Assembly: GCA_916610825.1 (NCBI GenBank)
Contig: OU744446.1
Coordinates: 34,267,436 to 34,331,435 of the forward strand
From: Haliclystus octoradiatus
Lineage: Eukaryota > Cnidaria > Staurozoa > Stauromedusae > Haliclystidae
Length of the DNA: 64,000 nucleotides
Direction of reading: 5' to 3'
Shown in pieces: positions 27,601 through 39,000 of this stretch; the first letter of the stretch is position 1; every line of letters begins with the position of its first letter. The notes beneath the pieces are model-generated. The model was not told where the DNA came from. It saw only the letters and a list, made by a program, of their open reading frames with translations, and ran no database searches. The position numbers were made by a program, and so were the translations under genes.

Positions 27601-30600
27601 GTGTCATAATATTTTGCTTTGTCTATGTATTAGGTTGGCAGACCTAGTAATGTTCCACAAGCAGCTCCTTGGATTGAACAGATCCTTGAAGAAGCAAGAC
27701 AATTTGCACGCATATACATCACATCAATTCATTCAGATTTAGGAGAAACAGATATTCAAAGGTATGGAGAAGTTTCGGTATAAGTAGTGTCCGACAAAAG
27801 TGGTGGTCCTAGATCCCTGTAGACTAGAGCAAGTCCAGAAAAAATTGATAATTCATTGATTTATGAGTCAAACCTCAACAAAAAATTTTTTATGATTCCG
27901 GAAGGCTAAAGAGGCTAAAAACCTATTGTCAGACACTGTGTATAAGCATCAAATATGTTTGCTATGATAATTAAATTAACAAAAATAGCGATGTCGATGC
28001 CATCATTTACTAATTTTACGTCTATCTTCACATAACCTTCATATTGCCCATGCAGCTTAGATAGATTAAGTCTTTCGAAAAATCCCATCAGTTTGATATT
28101 CATAACTTGTTAATTAATAAGCATAATTTTATAATTTATATCTATTGTCTTCAATGATAGTGATTGAGTGATCTCAAAAGTATCCTACCTTGTAAAATTT
28201 CTGAATAAGTGAGCTAATTATGATTTTAATAATGTCGTTCTGATTACCTCAATTGTGACAAGGAATTCATTTACAATACTTTAATATCAAATATATGAAA
28301 CATGTGTCTGCTAGGCGTAGGTCTGGTTAATACATCATTCTGTGTATGTCGTGATCCTAATATTCTCTAATCAAAAACCAAAGGTCGACTTCAGAACGGC
28401 GCTTGAAACAAAATAAAAACGTCTAGCAACAACTTGTTCCGAAAGATTCCATTAGGTGTGGATTCATGCATGAAATTCTTAGAACGGCGTCAAAACCCAA
28501 ATTATCCATGTAGTTGGTGTATCATGTACATGAAGATGAACTTGATGTTATTTGTGGTTGTTTTATGCAGTGTTTTTGAAGCCTTTGGTAAAATCAAAGC
28601 TTGTCAATTGGCTCCAGATGTTGTCTCTGGTAAACACAAAGGCTATGGTTTTATAGAATATGATACTCAACAGTCAGCCAATGATGCCATTGCGTCAATG
28701 AATTTGTTTGATCTTGGTGGGCAATACCTTCGTGTTGGACGGGTAAGCTATCAACTAATTTACTCTGCTATGTATTTTTTTAATGATCTTCTTGATTCTT
28801 ACTGTTAAATATAGAGAATTCAAAATTTCATTACCAACTTGCCTAACTCGCACTGTGGTATTTCAAGCAAATTAGTTGGAATTACTGATTTGGCGAGTGT
28901 GAGTCGCACTTTGTTTTTTAAATTATTTGATTATGAAATATTGAAGAAGTCAATGTAGTTTGAAGATAACTTCCAGGCATTCCTAGTATTTTAGAAGAGA
29001 ATATGTCACTGTTTGTTAGGCTGGTCTGAAAAAACAAATGTTTGAAATGTTTGAGGCACAATCCATTTTCTCGTTTGACTTGCTCTAAACACAAATTGTC
29101 CAAAATTTGAATTCCATCCGACATCTTGAAATGGGCTCCCGAGGCCCCTCTAAATTAATAAGTAAAGTTAATGGAGAAAACATCAATATTCAGACCTTTA
29201 CAGGACTAAATGAAAGGAGAGTGATAAATCACCCTCCTCAAAATGTTTAGAAGAGCTGTAAGAGAGTGATTTTGGAAAAAACGAATGTCAATGTTCATTG
29301 ATAACTGACATCAAAAATAGTAGATTTGGTTTGTTTTATTCATCAAACTATAATCACTGTACAATATTTTTTACAACTAATTAAAATAATTTATCACATT
29401 CAGCAATTTAAAAAAAAATAGGTAAAATTTGGTTTTACTTTTTTGTGATGAAAATATTTATACGAACACTTTTTTCTTTCAAAAAGCTGTATGTCTTAAG
29501 CTTTTTTTGCAAAATTAATTTCCTGAAATCCTCTCCATTTGTGAAACTCCACGTGACATAAATTGTAAACAACATCATTCTATTCAACTTAGATTATTCA
29601 AAGACTATTGTTTGAGAACAATAGCGCATGTATTCCCATAACAACGCAATCAAATTTCACGCTGTTAGTCGAGTGAAATTTTAATTGATGTTGAGTGGAA
29701 ACACGTAGCCAGAGCTTTACATCGATATAATTATACACTGCCAATTTAATAATCATATTTGATTACTTATTAATTTGAATTAAATTGTCTTCAGTTTGGC
29801 GAAAGACAATATATTTTCTTACCAATTTTTGTTTTACTTCAACTTCAAGAAAACCACGTGCTCTTAAAGTTGTTAGTCGTTCAATCGACTGTTGGATTAG
29901 ATTTTTCAAAATAGTTTTCTTTGAAATTGAACCGAGACAGTTTTGGATAAATTATTTACCAACTAATTGAATAATTATTATGTTATTATAAATAAGGAAA
30001 GTGTATCAATCGTTGTAAGAAATCACAGTATTAATTTGTCAAGGCGCTCTATTAAACACTCTCCAAAAGTGTAAACAAGGCGCTCGAAGGCGCGCAAGAG
30101 CGATCGCGCCTTTCCCGTAAAGGTCTGAATATTTTTTAAACGGGGATAACTTATCTTTGCAATATAAATTTTACAAAATCAAATAGAGGGCTATGAAGTT
30201 GACGACATGAATAATTTCAGTTTATTATTATAATGTTTGCTATCATTTATCAAATTGCGTTATCCTTTCTGATGCTTGAAGATTTATTGATCAATTGTGT
30301 TTAATTTTCAGGCAATTACACCTCCTGCTGGTGGTGGCACCGGTCCCCTTCCTGCTGCCGCTGCATTAGCTGCTGCTGCTGTATCTGCGAAAATCCAAGC
30401 ACAGGATGTTGCTACTGCCCTAGGAGGTAATTATAACGCCCCCACAAATCACATTTTATTGCTGTTATGCCTACTGGTATTTGTATTAGCTACAGGCATA
30501 CATTGGTTTTTCGTCTCAGAACTAATCTCAAATCTATTTCTGTAATATTTAACCGGAGTTCCACCAGCATTGTTGTGTGGCAACATGATAATCCTGCTGA

Positions 30601-33600
30601 TGTGATGAGTAGGCTATGTGCTAAAAAGTGTTAAATCACAAAGTTACAACTTTGGAGGCATATAGCTCTTTTTGGAATATGTTATACTATACAAAGAAAG
30701 TAGCTAGAAGTATCAGGATAAGCAGTTGAAAATTTAATGAAAAAAAATTAAAACAATTCCGCTATTTGTTTTCATTGTAGCAATTAAAACGTAGAATGTT
30801 GGCCAAAAATCATGGTCAAACTCTTTTGTCGTACATAAAATATCGTTCCTTTTATGGTTTAAAAACAGGGGACACAAGAATCTCCAGAATGGTCAAGGTC
30901 AATTTTGACGGTGAAAGAATCGCACTATGCAAAAGCGCAATAATAACATGTACGGATAAAAGAAGTTCTAACCAAATTTGTTGTGTCCCAATTAAGGCGA
31001 TATATACATTTTAAGATACCTGGTTGTTATGCATATAGCCTGGTTATAGACTCTGTAAATGGGAAACTTGGTAAAACAGTAGATTTTACTGTTCTGATGT
31101 TTCCGATTTACGAAGAGTCTGCGAGCAGGCTACTATTCATAGGAATTCTTGATTTTTTTATTGCATTTCAATTTGTAGGTATACCATCACTAGGTGGACC
31201 AATGATACCACAGATGGCAGCTACTGTTATACCATCCATTGGTATTGTTCCAGTTGCCATGCCTACAATGGCTGCTGCTAATCCATTGATATCTGCACAA
31301 ACTGCTGCATTTAATCAAATGAGTGCTGCCAGTGCTGTTAGTGCTTCTGGAATGATGACGACAGGTATGCTGTGTGGAGTGGTTTGGTGTAGATTTTTTT
31401 ACTTGTTTTTATCCGAACAGCACCATGAATAGGCAACACAGTCCTGTTTTTATCTAAATGGAGATGTTATGGTTGTGAAATCGGTGAATATTCAATTATT
31501 GCTTTGCCGATTGTTGAACCACAGTCGTCTAATTAAATTGGTGAACCAATTATTTTTTTAGATTTATTATCAATGATCAATGAAGCAACAATCTTTTTGT
31601 ACAAATCTGATAAAAATTATCCAGAAATAAGCAACATATATTTCTGATGCAAATACGATTTCCATTTTTAATAAATGTTCAGAAATAAGCTAGCAGCAGT
31701 CTGTCAATAAAATAAAATAATCGGCCCATTACTGATTATGGCCACAAAAACATGCCTTAGTTGTTGTCAGTGTACTTAATATGTATCAAATGCAAACTTA
31801 ATGCTATCAGACATCTCATCAGTGGTCTTCGTCTAGTTGCTATGGAGCGCCAGAAAGGACCAAAACAGCCATTAAACTCACATAAGCTCCAAAAATTAAT
31901 CAGCCATCCTAGTGAAAATAAGCTAGTGGCTTGCCAAAAAATTAGAAATGGATGCCTCTTTCATTATTGTGAATACTTGAATATCAATAGGGGCTTCCAC
32001 TGTGAAAAACGATTACTCCACAAGTGTTTTGGTATTAATCCATTTGCCTTTTAATTATCAGGTCTGTTATTTATCTAAGTTTTTTTGTATTCCAAATTTT
32101 CGATGCATCATGATTTCTTATCTTTACAATTACAATAGCAAGCTTAGCCAGTGCATCAGCCCTACTACAGACATCGATGGCTCAATCAACTGCTGCCTCC
32201 ATGTCATCAATGGCACCTCCTACTTCGTCGCCTGCACCACCTCCTGTCAGTGTACCAGCAGCTGCTCCTTCAAGAGATGCTCAATTTGCAGTACAATTAA
32301 ACGAATTGCAGGCAAAAGTCAATGAACAAAACTTGAGTAACGAAGAAAATCTTGAAATATCTGGAAGCAATGCTCGATACATGATTATGCAAAAGTTATC
32401 CAGAAAGAACACAGTAAGAAAATATCTCTTTTTAATAAGCCTAATCCCCAAGAGCAGGGTATGACAACATGTTTTACCTTCTGCAAACCTAAAGTTTTTA
32501 GATTAAACGTTTCAGTATTTTTACTGACATAAAAACGTGAAATCGATTTTTTTTTTAATATATTTCCAATTATTTTAGCTTTATATTTTGCATTTTTCTT
32601 CTGAATTTTGCTAGCCTTCCGCAAACCAGGTTTCCAAGTTTCAGGACTTTGTCGGACACTGCGCAAGTGCCTTTGGAATACCTTATGTAAATGTTTGTGT
32701 GTGGATTTGGTCCAGCTTTTTCAGTCAGTTTCAAGTACCGCAATACATTTTAGTTATACTGTATATCATTAAAATCGCTATTTTGTTGTTCGGACGTGCT
32801 TTGGTTTTTTCATTTGGCTTTCTGTTTTGCATAGGCTAATGAAAGATTTAGGTGGTTTCACCTGTATAACTCAGAGCCATCTATATACAAGAGTTGGGAC
32901 ACGCTTTCATGTGCCGCTATCGTCTCCTATTGGACAGATGCCATTCACGTGATTTTTTGGACGCCATTTTCGTACTTTCGGCACCAGGGTTCTTGTTTTT
33001 TTGGCACCAGGTTTCCTGTTTTAAACGAAGCGCGCGGAAAAATGCAACTTTTATCAATGAAAACAAACATATGCTATTAAATTATTAATTGTTGTGTTAA
33101 TAGACGAAATAGTAATCGAAATAAAATATTGTTTACTATTCCAACTGGGGACAAGAACTAGAAAAAAGTTGCCTTTGACTGCAAAGAATAAGCGTAAGAG
33201 AGTAAGAGATGTAGTCCATACTCCACAAACTCCTTGTCCATTTAGCAATTCCAATAGCATTGATCTGATTTACTCTCGAGCAACATGCTGAAGAGATCGA
33301 TAAGAAAGTATACATTGAAGTAAATTTTATTCTTATTTTGAGAGTCCAGCAAATAAATATGGAGAAAGACAACTAATAGATGGTTATATTACTCTTGTAT
33401 CATGTTAAACGATCGCAAACCATTTCACACAGTTCCAAAATGGCTGAAAAAAACACAACTTTCTCTTGCACATGCGCACTGCTGTTAAAAACGTGCTCGG
33501 GTCCAGGCTAAAAAACAAAAATGGCATGAGTGTCCCAACTCTTGTAAATAGATGGCTCTGGTATAACTGTATTAGTTGAATGGTTAATTTAATGAACACC

Positions 33601-35196
33601 TCATTGTTCTATTATTTTAATTTCATTCTTTTTGTTCTTCAATGCAAAACAATTCCAACCAATTTGCGATAATTGTCTCAAATCCTTGCATTAATCATTT
33701 TAGTTTTCATATTATCAAATTTACTTCCACAGTCAAATGTTGTTGTTTTGAAAAATATGGTTACGATTGATGAAGTTGATGAAGATTTACAGACAGAAGT
33801 AACGGAAGAATGCAGTCGATTTGGTGATGTGACAAAAGTTGTGATTTACCAAGAAGCGCAGGGAGAAGAGGATGGAGCTGAAGTTATTGTTAAAATCTAT
33901 GTAGAATTTTCAAATGTCGAAGGCAAGTATTATTGGATTATGTTGTTTATTATTACAAACGCTAAGGATAATGTTTATAAATCACTCATTATTTGGCCAT
34001 GAAAACAGGCCTCTGTGAAAAATGAAAATGGAGTGGAACACATTTAAGGAGGTTTGGAACAGAAGATCCAAGATTCCCTTTTCAGGAACAGATACAGCAA
34101 CAGATTAATGGTCATATTATTATATATTTCAATGAAGCAACACAAACAATCAAGGATAAAAGTATTTGGATTACTTGAAATGAAACACGTGGGGCTAAAT
34201 TTCCCTTTATTTTATAACTACTGTAATCACATTTTTTAAGAGTCTTCGATAACAAGCCTTTAGTGGCTGCATTGGTCAAAATCGCATTGCGTTTGTATGT
34301 ATACTTTACTTCATTCCAAAATAAAATTGATATCGATAATCCACAATATTAACCACACGCAGTACCAATAAAGATTAGAATATCTAATCCATGGGCTGAT
34401 GAATATAAACCTCAATAATATGCTTACAAGTGGCTGTTATGATCAAAACCGCACAGCATTTGTATATTTTATTTTATTCCAAGTTCAAATCGATACTGAA
34501 TTTCCTCAATATTAACCACGGCACAAGCAGCACCAATTAAGAATATCTGATTAATGGACTGGTGAAAGTAAATTTAGATAATACGGTTGTGAATGTTGCA
34601 GCCAAATTTGTGCAGCGTGTGTATATTTTTATTCAAAAGATAAAATCATATTTATAGTAATCAAAATTTGAAACCAAAACTCAAAAAGTGTCATACGATT
34701 GAATCCCATGTGATAAAATACTGAACTGTGATTGGCGAGGTTGATTGTTTCTGCTTTGCAGAGCATCACTTTGCACCTTCAAATTGTATTCAGCACTCAC
34801 CGAAGCGTCTGCGTTCAGTTGAGGGCCATTATGGAACGAGGCTACACCAATATGTGATATAAATAGACCTAAATTTCTTCCCTCCCCATCATGTGTTAAC
34901 TACCAAGTTCTCTATAATCTTCCATGTTGTTTTGAAAAATATAGAGTAGCGTTATCTCCTTTTCAAAATTATGTCTACTGTTCCAAACTTCCTCAATGGC
35001 AATGTTGAAATGTAAGGCAGAGAGCTAGAATAAATGAAATATGAAACCAAGTAAAAATATTGATTTTAAAATTTACTTTCTTGCAGAAGCGGAAAAAGCA
35101 CAAGATGCTCTAAATGGACGATGGTTTGGTGGCAAATGTGTCATTGGAGAATTGTACGATGAAGCAAAATTCAAGGCTGGTGATCTAACTGGTTAA
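18670..35196 (+). CDS. PUF60: PUF60: poly(U)-binding splicing factor 60 (RRM-RRM-UHM protein)
   Basis: Coding exons: 18670-18763, 20477-20673, 21719-21810, 22238-22358, 24254-24346, 27634-27761, 28571-28742, 30312-30426, 31179-31364, 32139-32413, 33733-33922 and 35087-35196 (TAA). The total is 1773 nt, 590 residues, against 559 in the human protein from memory. The ATG follows ACC directly after an acceptor. An N-terminal basic PPKRKRR stretch may be a nuclear localisation signal. RRM1 (about 128-199) has RNP2 IYVGSI and RNP1 KGFAFVEY; RRM2 (about 225-299) has IYITSI and KGYGFIEY; an Ala/Pro/Met-rich linker follows; the C-terminal U2AF-homology domain (about 492-590) has the RWF motif in NGRWFGG that binds tryptophan-containing ULM ligands such as SF3B1. 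The protein helps U2AF define 3' splice sites. The donor after 33922 is GC (AAG|GCAAGT). Introns are loaded with MITEs. Confidence 0.97.
20896..21580. mobile_element. hAT-type 685-bp element, copy 1 of 3 (PUF60 intron 2)
   Basis: It starts CAGAGCCATCTATTTACAAG and ends in the exact inverse, CTTGTAAATAGATGGCTCTG. TTACCAAT flanks both ends (20888-20895 and 21581-21588), an exact 8-bp duplication. No transposase. Closely similar copies are at 32872-33560 and 45043-45723. Confidence 0.96.
21940..22114 (-). mobile_element. hAT-type MITE, family B
   Basis: It starts CAGGGTCCGACAAAAG and ends in an inverse-like TTTTGTTGGACCATG. Flanks ATCCCTAC and ATCCATAC match at 7 of 8 bases. It lies in PUF60 intron 3, ending about 120 bp before the exon at 22238. 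Confidence 0.8.
22404..22890 (+). mobile_element. Pogo/Tigger-like MITE split by a younger insertion
   Basis: The host MITE matches the element at 23998-24174 (AAACCTGTTATAACAGTCAC start, ACAGGTTTCACTG end, TA on both sides). A 300-bp element at 22528-22827 interrupts it. Confidence 0.8.
22528..22827. mobile_element. 300-bp TIR element nested in the MITE, 10-bp duplication
   Basis: The terminal inverted repeats are imperfect: AGCCTGCGTGCAAACAGGCT on the left against AGCCTGTGTGCAGACAGACT read inward from the right. ATCTGTCTGT lies on both sides (22518-22527 and 22828-22837) but occurs once in the uninterrupted MITE relatives, so it is a true target duplication. A 9-11-bp duplication suggests a Mutator-like origin; this is inference. 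Confidence 0.8.
23688..23862 (+). mobile_element. hAT-type MITE, family B
   Basis: The ends GAGGGCCCGACAAAAG and CTTTTGTCGGACCCTG are inverted. Flanks ATCAAGCT and GTCAAGCT match at 7 of 8 bases. PUF60 intron 4. Confidence 0.82.
23998..24174 (+). mobile_element. Pogo/Tigger-like MITE (177 bp)
   Basis: It starts CAGTCAAACCTGTTATAAC and ends GTTATATACAGGTTTCACTG, an inverted pair bounded by TA on each side (23996-23997 and 24175-24176). CAGT ends with a TA duplication are typical of the pogo branch of Tc1/mariner. It ends about 80 bp before the PUF60 exon at 24254. Confidence 0.88.
24418..26857. repeat. Long interspersed repeat with tRNA-like segment, copy 1 (interrupted)
   Basis: About 760 bp from ATTTTTGACTCATGG is nearly identical to 56591-57330. 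It then runs into a tRNA-like segment (A box TGGTCTAGTGG; B box GGTTCAATCCC at about 26545), a T-rich tail and the shared end GAGCGTAGCGGAGCTATTTT. The tRNA-like part is split by the TTAA element 25182-26510. The class is undetermined: a composite SINE-like or DNA element. Confidence 0.8.
25182..26510. mobile_element. TTAA-flanked element (1329 bp) inside a tRNA-like sequence
   Basis: It starts GGGGGTTCG and ends CGAACCCCC with TTAA directly outside each end (25178-25181 and 26511-26514). The uninterrupted relative at 57331-57404 shows a single junction at this point, which proves insertion. A TTAA duplication is the hallmark of piggyBac-like elements. No DDD transposase was recognised; an open frame at 26145-26387 shows no known domain. 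Probably non-autonomous. Confidence 0.82.
27785..27938 (+). mobile_element. hAT-type MITE, family B
   Basis: The ends TAGTGTCCGACAAAAG and TTGTCAGACACTG are inverted; flanks GGTATAAG and TGTATAAG match at 7 of 8 bases. It begins 23 bp after the PUF60 exon ending at 27761. Confidence 0.8.
29185..30133. mobile_element. TIR element, about 950 bp (PUF60 intron 7)
   Basis: AATATTCAGACCTTTACAGG at the left and its inverse CCCGTAAAGGTCTGAATATT at the right are inverted with one or two mismatches. No clear target duplication was found and no coding domain is recognisable, so the superfamily is unknown. Confidence 0.65.
32455..32661 (-). mobile_element. hAT-type MITE, family A
   Basis: CAGGGTATGACAACATG start and GTCGGACACTG end; the interior matches 2062-2277. 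Flanks CCCAAGAG and CGCAAGTG match at 6 of 8 bases. It begins about 40 bp after the PUF60 exon ending at 32413. Confidence 0.75.
32872..33560. mobile_element. hAT-type 689-bp element, copy 2 of 3 (PUF60 intron 10)
   Basis: The ends CAGAGCCATCTATATACAAG and CTTGTAAATAGATGGCTCTG are inverted. GTATAACT flanks both sides (32864-32871 and 33561-33568), an exact 8-bp duplication. The interior is close to copies 1 and 3. Confidence 0.96.
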
Positions 35197-36083
35197 TCTA
35201 ATATTGTGTATATTGTGTACTTCATAAAAACTTACGCAAGAAACAATTCCATCATACAGTTTTTATTCAGCTTAATGTAAATATCAGTAATGTAATCATA
35301 ATTATTATAAAGCGCTTTTATTACTTTATGGTGGATTTACAATCTTTCTATAGATTTTGAAAGTAGAGCTTATGAAAACGTGAAAAAATGAAAATTATCT
35401 TTTTAATACTTGTTGTGTTATATTCAATCATTTATGCACATTAGTCACTCCAAGGAATGGCACCAGGATTTCCTGGCAAGGGGATAACTACCCCAACGAG
35501 GGGCCTATTTATAAGAAATATTACAATACCTGATAATAAAGTACCAAAAACTTCCCTGAACAGAGGAGAGGATGGGTACTTTGTGGCGCCTCCACCCCTG
35601 TTTATTTAATTCATTTAAAGTTGATATTCGGTTCTATTCTATTAACTTTTATTCATTCAATGTAAACTCGCCGATTCTGAGTTGAGATTAACGCTGCGAT
35701 TTTCAATATCCCCACTCCGATTGGTGACCGATATATTCATTCTGATGTCATGACTCTTATGTCACGCCCATGTGTGTGCGTCAGAGATCTGGATCTGATT
35801 CCGTATCTGCAGTCTGATTGGTTAATAAATATAGGTGCCTCACCGATTCCTAGATCTCTAGATTTGCAAACTGTGAAATGAAGAACCGGATTTCACATTT
35901 ATAGAAGTTTGTTGCTCATTTACTGTAGATTTAAATACGATTTAGATACATTTTATATTCAAAGTTGTTTCTTAACTTAACTCAAGTCATTTATATGTTT
36001 TGTATGTTGTCCAATCGTTGTAATTTGCTGGCCAAATTATAAAGATTTTTGCGTGTGTATAGGACGAAAGATATTTCTCCACA
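35197..36083. other. Intergenic region between PUF60 and Ras
   Basis: It contains the PUF60 3' UTR (candidate AATAAA at 35535-35540, no closer canonical signal seen) and the presumed Ras promoter and 5' UTR. GATTGGTTAATAAATATAGG near 35816 holds an inverted CCAAT box and an AT-rich TATA-like stretch that could be core promoter elements; this is inference. Confidence 0.4.
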
Positions 36084-39000
36084 ATGTCCTCCGAACCATC
36101 AAAATACAAGATGGTTGTAGTCGGAGGTAAGTTTTGTAACAAGATACATAATATTTATTTAGATTTTTTAGGTTTGCAAACTATACATCATCTGTTTTTC
36201 AAATGCATAACCCAACTATTCTTGACTTTGCTATTGACAATTTGACTGCATGCTGCAGCAAACTTGCACGTAGCTGCTTCAGCTCCCAATGTTTTCATCC
36301 AAAAACTATATTTTTTTGTGCCATGCCAGTCGGAACTTGATCGTGCATACCTCATTTATGTTGATGTAGAAAGTCATATTTATATATTGTTATTATAACA
36401 AGGTTTTGATAATTTTTATTGAGTTTATAGTTTCAATAGTTATCATTAGGCTGCCTACTATTTACATGCAGGCGTTAGCTGGATTTTGAAAGGAAGATAT
36501 GATCTTAGATACCGAATAACTCCCAATTTGTAACCCAATTTATATCGTTTAAACAACTAACATAGCTATTTCTGAAGTAATCGTAATGATTCTAATGTTT
36601 TGCTATTTTCGATCAAATTACTTTCGTATTTACGTTTTCGACAAATCATTTTCGATTATGCATATTTTTCATTAATTCCACATGTCTGCAATGGAATGCA
36701 TTTTGTTCAGACTTTATTCATTTCCAAACGATTTTAAGCTGATTATTTGGTTAGTTTAATCTATAAAAGTAAGAATAAACCCTTTATTAAGTTATTTTGC
36801 CTTTCGCCGATGTCATCAAATATTTATTAGTAATCTTCCTTAACGTTATTTGCTGTGATGATGCTGTAGGCCTAAAATTTATGCTTTAAGACTATAATTG
36901 CCGATGGTCAACACATTCATATTACGAAGTGTCTATTTGACCGGCAGTCGCAGCCATTATGGATTAAATTGCGCGTGCGCCGACAATCAATTACGTCATT
37001 CACTCGATCACGTGTTTCACTCGTCCCAGTATTAGGGTTAGGTTTAGGGTCCGATCACGTGATCCACCCATTTAGGGTTAGGGTTAGGGTCAAGTCACGT
37101 GATAACCACTCGGTCGAGTATAAATTCATTTCTGTTTCATGAGTTGTCGTCGGTTGGCGTAGCTCATTCGGATTCAGTCTGACTAGAGTGCAGGGTATGC
37201 TGGTTCGAGTCCTGGTCGAGACGAGGTTTTAATTTATTTTCATTATTTATATCCCGAAATGTTTATAAGTTACTGTTCGTTCATTATACGCATGCGTTGG
37301 TATCCATAATGGCTGCGACTGCCGGTCAAATTGGTAATAGTCACAGCAAATATCAAACATAGATAGTGTGACGTATACATCTTTGCGCATGCGCTGATGA
37401 CTGCCGGTCAAATAGCCTTGGCGCTAAATGACCGACTGCCGGTCAAATAGTCACAGCGTTCATATTACCCAACAATCATTTCTTAATTAGCATTGCTAGC
37501 TAATTGCTAGCATACGTTTAAGCGGAAATGAATTCCTGTGCAATCTTCTGTCTTAAAATGTTGGTTTTCTGCAAAATGGATTCAAATTGATCAGAAACAC
37601 TGCCAAAATGTTTTGATGCAAAGTTGGAAATACCGTTCCCATTAGAAGCCATTTATGAAGTTCATATCCAGTGAGGGGATAGGTAATGGTTAACAAAAAG
37701 TTACAGCTGTTCCTAAGATTGAGAGGGCAGCAACACTCGAAGTGCTTATGAATTTCCACTGTCTCTCTTGCTAATTTCTGGATAAAATTTGAGAATCTGA
37801 TTTGGTCAGAATTTTTTGAAAATAGTTTGTGATTGTATCAGTGCCGGATTAATATTATCAGTGGCCTTAGGCGATTGATTAATATGGGGCCTAAAAAAAT
37901 TTTTCCGGAAATTTGGTGAAAATAACATAATTATACTGTTTGTTGGTCTCCCTCTTTATTCTGCTTTTATATGAGCAATGACAATCACTCTCTTAGGAAT
38001 AGAACTTTTTTTAGTATAAATACAGTATTACTGTAATAGAATGTATGGAATGAATGTCCTTCCCATTCTAAAGTCAACTTACTTGTTGTATCAGTTTATT
38101 TGAGCCGCTGCGATCGGTCGTTGCCATGGCAACACGATCTTTTTGGGATCATTTTTTCACAACAGGAAGTTACAAGTCATCATGTGTGGTTAATAACAAT
38201 GTGTTATTATTGTCAATGATTGTTTTCCTTGAATAGCAAGTGTAATTTGATCTCGAAATAGCAATGCTGTCACCAAAATTATGAGACAGGAAGGAAATTC
38301 CAAATCGTTATGACAATTAAATCTTGACCATTGTAAACAATTTGATCAATTTCTGTATGAATGTATGTGACCAATGGCTTGTAGATAAAATTGAATTACA
38401 CTTGTATGTACTGTAGTTTAAAATATGAGAATTTCATAAGAGACCACAAAAATACTTTTTTTTTCAATTTTTTTGATGTTTTCATTTTTTTTTTTTTTTT
38501 TTATAATTTCCGGAGGCCTATTATTATCTGTGGCCTAAGGCGGCCGCCTAAACCGCCTATGGGTTAATCCGGCACTGGATTGTATTCGCTTTAAAAGCTC
38601 CTGAAAATCAATGGATTAGGCTAGGCTATAATGTTTCAACTTTAGTACATTGCAGAAAGGGGACAGCATGTCAAAAGGTACAAGTGGGTCAAAAAATGTG
38701 AACATTTACTGAGTACCTCCTTTATAGATGGCCCCTGCCCAACTGTTCTACATACTCGCTTGTTTATCATACCATCTGGACATAAAATAGTTCATTCTTT
38801 TTCTGCCTTTATAAACTCTAAAATTTGTCCTTTTCAGTATATTTTTAGTCCAAATAATTACTTTAAGTTTATTTTGAAAACTTGTCTGATCATACAATAA
38901 ACAGGGACTCCAGAGAAACGGGGATGACTGCTCCTCCAGCTACATCCCCCTATTTTGTTAATTTGTGGGATTTATATAGACATTGTCGCTTAAAAAAACT

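Larger units (their letters stand above)
36925..37458. mobile_element. Mutator-like TIR element carrying telomere-type repeats and a tRNA-like piece
   Basis: The ends share CTATTTGACCGGCAGTCG as an inverted repeat with a few mismatches at the tips. TTCATATTA lies on both sides (36916-36924 and 37459-37467), a 9-bp duplication as in Mutator-like elements. An inner inverted copy of the end recurs around 37300-37331. Inside are several TTAGGG units (37033-37090), two CACGTGAT motifs and a degenerate tRNA-like segment with B box GGTTCGAGTCC. Confidence 0.82.

Noticed and set aside
33054-33372. Repeated short proteins on both strands (also at 45224-45542)
   Set aside because: These open frames are the interior of the repeated hAT element; they are copied with it and show no domain.
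37155-37226. Functional tRNA gene
   Set aside because: A and B boxes are present but there is no room for an anticodon stem, and it lies inside a transposable element.
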